Shown here: piece by piece, positions 63,841-64,000 of the stretch
Numbering within the stretch: the first letter of the stretch is position 1
How the letters are laid out: each line of letters starts with the position of its first letter
DNA from: Pedosphaera sp.
GTDB taxonomy: Bacteria > Verrucomicrobiota > Verrucomicrobiia > Limisphaerales > UBA9464
Length of the DNA: 64,000 nucleotides
Assembly (NCBI GenBank): GCA_009695205.1
Contig: SIBK01000001.1
Location: 1 to 64,000, forward strand
Reading direction: 5' to 3'
Notes under the pieces: generated by a model
Databases searched by the model: none
What the model saw: the letters and a program-made list of their open reading frames with translations, nothing else
What the model was told of the DNA's origin: nothing
Translations under genes and position numbers: made by a program

Positions 63841-64000
63841 TCCGTCTTGACGGGCCGACCTTCGGGTTCATTGCGCCATCGCCACGGCCCCATTCACGGC
63901 CCTCCCACGGAGTGGGGCAACCCAGGCGCGGGGGGATCGAGCAGTCCCCGGAGAGATCGTCATTCCGTCCTGCTCCACCGACGTCTATATCCATTATACC
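63841..64000. other. Right-edge region: XdhC tail remnant and no further gene
   Basis: The first 57 bases continue the XdhC reading frame past its stop. The remainder shows no gene start that I can support. The minus-strand ORF 63620-63994 is a shadow. Confidence 0.45.

Overview
The window looks like a chromosomal segment of a Verrucomicrobiota bacterium, plausibly from the Pedosphaera/Limisphaera side of the phylum (inference from gene content only, no phylogeny). The main pointers are a DUF1549/DUF1553 plus DUF1501 gene pair, a DUF2961 (GH172-type) protein, a sulfatase, an OmcB-like DUF11-repeat protein, a DUF4159 protein, and a complete Planctomycetes-Verrucomicrobia-type (PVM) bacterial microcompartment locus. 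Housekeeping genes (rpoD, smc, infA, prmC, murA, ugd, a topB-type topoisomerase) show that this is core chromosome rather than a plasmid or phage.

Layout. 1-6.0 kb is a decayed accessory patch: a truncated left-handed beta-helix acyltransferase, three gene remnants, an intact DUF2961 protein, and a glycosidase-like gene broken by frameshifts and an in-frame stop, with 24-bp direct repeats on both sides of the DUF2961/glycosidase pair. 6.0-17.6 kb holds an EboE-like TIM-barrel protein, a sugar nucleotidyltransferase, a methyltransferase, the DUF1549/1553-DUF1501 pair, the OmcB-like protein, a membrane-anchored repeat protein, ugd, a Nudix hydrolase and a YHS-like lipoprotein. 17.7-30.2 kb holds rpoD with a 15-bp tandem repeat in its N-terminal region, an amino-acid permease/aminotransferase pair, a cyclic-nucleotide-binding-domain histidine kinase, two small membrane proteins, a porin and smc. 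30.2-32.6 kb has a palindromic REP-like element and two adjacent, damaged ketosynthase-like genes. 32.8-34.4 kb has a thymidylate-kinase-like gene, infA and an RRM RNA-binding protein.

34.6-44.8 kb is the centrepiece: a PVM microcompartment locus. It comprises a divergent DeoR regulator, PduL, three BMC-H shell proteins, acetate kinase, three EutN/CcmL-type BMC-P vertex proteins, a CoA-acylating aldehyde dehydrogenase, a class II aldolase of the fuculose/rhamnulose-1-phosphate type, a lactate/malate dehydrogenase-like enzyme and a 443-residue protein I do not recognise that resembles an aldolase-type barrel. By analogy with the characterised PVM compartment, the aldolase would release lactaldehyde from deoxysugar phosphates. 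The aldehyde dehydrogenase, PduL and acetate kinase would then make acyl-CoA, acyl phosphate and ATP, while the dehydrogenase recycles NADH. The kinase and isomerase steps that feed the aldolase are not in the window. The locus type is known; the extra protein, the G-free shell-gene leaders, a possible lost C-terminal tail on the second BMC-H and an insertion in acetate kinase are the less familiar parts.

44.8-64 kb holds a large polytopic membrane protein, a small membrane-protein gene interrupted by TAG, a sulfatase, an MBL-fold/beta-CASP nuclease, a lipoprotein-like repeat protein next to a DUF3142-like protein, prmC, murA, small hypothetical proteins, a second REP-like palindrome, a zinc-ribbon protein, a type IA topoisomerase, a DUF4159 protein and an XdhC-family protein whose frame continues past an in-frame TAA.

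A recurring theme is damage: five genes carry frameshifts or in-frame stops while their neighbours are intact. I cannot tell from one sequence whether these are real pseudogenes or assembly errors. No tRNA, rRNA or CRISPR array was recognised.
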